DNA of 64,000 nucleotides from assembly GCA_019279435.1 (NCBI GenBank), contig JAAALK010000283.1, positions 64,400,642 to 64,464,641 of the forward strand, written 5' to 3'. The position numbers were made by a program, and so were the translations under genes. Positions 60,912 through 64,000 of this stretch are shown here, piece by piece. The notes under the pieces were generated by a model. It was given only the letters and a program-made list of their open reading frames with translations, was not told the DNA's origin and searched no databases. The DNA comes from Zizania palustris (taxonomy: Eukaryota > Streptophyta > Magnoliopsida > Poales > Poaceae). Each line of letters starts with the position of its first letter. Within the stretch, counting starts at the first letter, position 1.

Positions 60912-62980
60912 AATTTAGGTTTCTTGTACTATTATAATCTAGTAGCTGTTGCATATGTGTATGTAATTGTACAAGAAAAAATCAGCTAAATTCATCCTTG
61001 CAAAACTTGTGAGACATCATGGCTGCTGGAATTTTGGGTTTGACCCATGTTATTATTTCAAAAATTTCAAATAAATCTCTAAGCCCTACTCATACGAGAG
61101 GATGGTGAAAACCTTCAGTCATATATTACTAGTGTATGTGAGATATAACTAACTTATATAGTGATGTTATCTTCATTCCAATAAGCCATGTATATGAGAG
61201 AGAAATGGAGTTTCACATGTACGAGCTTGTTTTTGAGGAAAGTCGACGTTAGAACCACTCGGGAGGGAATCCAGGATCATATTCCCAACAATAAGTATAT
61301 GAAACCTACCGCTTTTGTGAGCATGCACTGAGAGACAGTGAATAAGGTTTTCGGGAAACGCTCTGCACGATTGCTCACGTTTGTCACCATAGCGCGTTTT
61401 TCATCCACGTTTATTGTCAATGGTCTCGTCTACGGTCCAACGCCACATAGCTAGGGACCGATCTGTACCAACCATAGCTTCATCTTCGGCTACCATATAA
61501 TGTGCGCTATTTTTCTATATGGTTCTTAATCATGTTTTGTGAAATCCTGATTGTGATGTTTACTGTTTGTCAGTGTGTTAGACGTGTTAGAGCTTTATTG
61601 ATCAACAAGGAAGTGACTTTCTACTGATGGAAAAACTCAATCCAATCGTTGCCGCGTGTACTGTCTGTCTGTGGATTGTCGTAGTCCGTCACCATAGCAT
61701 TTGGTTTGTCTGAACTCCCTAAAGCTCCTTCATTTTAGGCCGTCGAAGCTAGAATTTGCTTCCACAAACCAAACCGGACAAACTCTTTATTTTAGGCCGA
61801 TCCCGACTACTCCTGCCGATTTTTTGGCAGCAGTCCATGCATTCAGGCTGAGGCTCGTCGCCGCTGCTGTTGCATGCGGCGAAGTGTCGAGCTTGTTGAC
61901 AATTCAAACAATCAAACAAACCCCATTCACAGACAAGCGAAATTATGCAGCAGAAAACGAATCAAGAACGCAGCAGAGATTTCAGCAGCAGCTGCAGCTG
62001 CTTTTCGGTCGGCTCAGTCTGCCGCAAGACGAAAGCTGAGATATATATATATGTAGCTAGCTGGGTGCAAGGTGCATGCACCCGGCCAGCCGGCCGGAGC
62101 TAGCTAGCAGCTAGTAGTGCCACTGTGCTGTGCATGCATGCCGACTAAGCAATATCAGATTATATTTCTGCAAGTCACGTAAGGCCCAGACCGATGGATG
62201 GATCGACCAGAGATTCCATTCAGTGCTAGCTAGCCTGAGACGTCGATGAGTAGAGTGTGTGTGAGGGGTCAGTCTTGTGTTGATCCGGTCGGATTCACAC
62301 AGCTTGGAGATGAGTTAATTATCAATTTATCATCACCACGCTAATAACAATAATACTCAGAGTCAGAGCTAGCTAGCCACAGTGTCAATAGTGATACTGG
62401 CCGGCCGGGCAGGCAATGGCACGCAGCCGGTTGGCCATGGCGGGGAGATGTGGGCTAAGCGGGAGCTGTGGGCGACCAGAAGATGCCCTACGTTACAGAA
62501 CAGAACAGAGCTGGGCTATCTGGCATGTGCAAGTGTCCATCCAACTTGACCGCCGATCTTACGCCAAGGTTGAAGCTAGAGATCTGACTACTAATTGACA
62601 TCCATATGACGAAGGAATTGTGCTCAATTCATTCTATTATTCCTCCGCTCTTTTTCTTCTCTCCAATAAACCATTTGAAAGAGACATCAGTATGATAACG
62701 ACGGATCTCATTAACTCTAGTCGAATCGTATGAGAAAATAGTTACTATGATAAATGACCTTCTAAAAATTTTTCATATTACATCCCATAACTTTTAAACA
62801 AAATCAAGTCTACATGTTCTTAAAAAAATTATCTTTAGTTTTCATCACTCGGGTAGTGATCGAGCGAAGGGTTTTTATTAGCTAGATATCTGACAGTGCT
62901 TGATAGTAGTTACGGAGGGTTGGTCACGGTAGTCCGCTGAGGATTGAGTTAGGAATAAATAGTCAACTCCTGATTTAATT
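60912..62980. other. Intergenic DNA without a supported gene
   Basis: The longest frames (61701-62039, 112 codons; 62416-62598, 60 codons) lack domains. GCTAGCTAGC-rich and palindromic patches lie at 62045-62115. No tRNA, rRNA or microRNA family recognised by eye. Confidence 0.4.
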
Positions 62981-63225
62981 GTTTTAGGATATTATAAAAA
63001 ATTCTCCCTCTTTACATAATTCGTTTTAGTTTTTTAAAAAATTTTAAATATAAGTTATTTTAGAATTTTTAGATGTTTTTTATATTTTCTTACATGTTTG
63101 TTCCTATCTGATAAATATTACCCCACTCATAAATAAGATTCATGTTTTCAAAAATAGATTAAATTAGAGATAATAAGGTTATATAAGTTTTTTGCTAAGT
63201 AGAGTAATAGAATTATAGAGCTGTG
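62981..63225. mobile_element. Possible Stowaway-like fragment
   Basis: TTCTCCCTCTTTACATAATTC followed by TTATTTTAGAATTTTTAG resembles a diverged Stowaway start. The right end is unclear. Confidence 0.3.
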
Positions 63226-63233
63226 TGTAGGAC

Positions 63234-63522
63234 TTAGGGGGTGTAAAAAATCCAAACCCCAAGGCTAAAAAGGGGCTAAAATTTTTTAGCCCATTAGCTC
63301 CTAAGGAGGAGCTAAAGAGAGGCTAAAATGCCCCTTTTTCACTCATACCCTCACCATGCATGTATGCATGAAAAGCAAGAGCAATAAATAAAGGATATTT
63401 CAGTCATTATACACAACAATAAATGTTTTAGCCCTTTTTTAGTCTTTAGATCTAAACAGGGGTTGATTAAAATTTTAGCCTTTTTTAGTTATTTTGCTTT
63501 AGCATCTTAGATCCAGGCCCTT
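63234..63522. mobile_element. MITE rich in GGCTAAAA / TTTTAGCC
   Basis: Left TTAGGGGGTGTAAAAAATCC, right TTAGATCCAGGCCCTTAA, roughly inverse. The interior is full of AAGGCTAAAAAGGGGCTAAA and its inverse, so it folds back strongly. About 290 bp, no ORF. After it (63523-64000) nothing is recognised. Confidence 0.55.
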
Positions 63523-64000
63523 AACCTCTGGTTAATCTTGTCTCCACCGTTGCTAACTGTCCTGGGAGGTTTCTACGTCTCTCTGTTCTTTACGTGTTAA
63601 AAACCTTTACTATTGTGTATAGTCTAGAACTTCAAAAAAAAACTATACCTTTCTATTGCTTTTTTTACGAAAACTGTAATATTATACGAAAACTCCTCTA
63701 TTTATAGATAAATTTGTAATTAACTTATCTCAAGGGACAAAGATAATTCTCCCTACAAGAGAGAATTTATTAAATATCGATATTATTAGGTAACATATTA
63801 TCCTGTAGACAATTTATTGGACATACTTATATGTTATGGATTTTACCTATAAATAAATGACTATAAATAAATGAGTACTTTTCTTACTTGTATGTTGATA
63901 AATCTGAACAGTTTTTTGTCATAAATTTACTTAACAAGCATGATATCATAAATTTAGTTTCCTAACACACAATTCGTCATCGATGGGTATCTCGACAACC

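Overview
The window is nuclear DNA from a grass (Poaceae). Genes with GC-rich first exons sit in AT-rich intergenic DNA, and the filler is typical of cereals: Ty1/copia, Ty3/gypsy, CACTA (En/Spm), Ac/Ds-type hAT, Stowaway- and Tourist-like MITEs, and an L1-type LINE. The species cannot be fixed from sequence alone. Three host genes are supported; almost everything else is transposon.

Layout. 1-3205: two direct copies of a CTTCG-rich, LTR-like sequence on the minus strand. 3206-4560: an AT-rich tandem repeat of about 502 bp. 4618-5158: an Ac/Ds-like relic. 5407-31578 (minus): a complete 23-exon gene for a 940-residue AAA ATPase with a mitochondrial-type presequence. Its exon phases all agree from the ATG to the stop. 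Intron 16 is 17,028 bp (7209-24236) and holds a nest: a gypsy element (7501-23199, TSD ccttt), inside it a probable DNA element, inside that a copia element (9760-22076, TSD tatac), and inside the copia reverse transcriptase a full-length LINE (14299-21507, TSD of 13-14 bp) with two uninterrupted ORFs.

32062-41750: upstream of the gene lie the 3' end of a minus-strand copia element and a plus-strand hAT transposase relic. The hAT relic is split by an 8,534-bp CACTA element (32850-41383, TSD gaa) with broken TNPD- and TNPA-type genes, an internal hairpin and an extra internal copy of its own 3' terminus. 42828-44088: a solo LTR with perfect TSD aatgg. 46132-48015 (minus): a single-exon 627-residue DYW-class PPR protein. 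48100-54470: intergenic DNA with several MITEs. 54473-55612 (plus): a single-exon glutaredoxin-domain protein with an N-myristoylation signal and a C-terminal cysteine cluster. 55613-64000: intergenic DNA with MITEs, a Ds-like element rich in AAACGG, a cluster of CATGCATG (RY) motifs and microsatellites.

The AAA ATPase and the PPR protein are both predicted organelle proteins, and both have TGGGCC (site II) motifs just upstream of the ATG. This would fit nuclear genes for organelle function. The glutaredoxin-type protein is probably attached to membrane. No pathway linking the three genes is visible.
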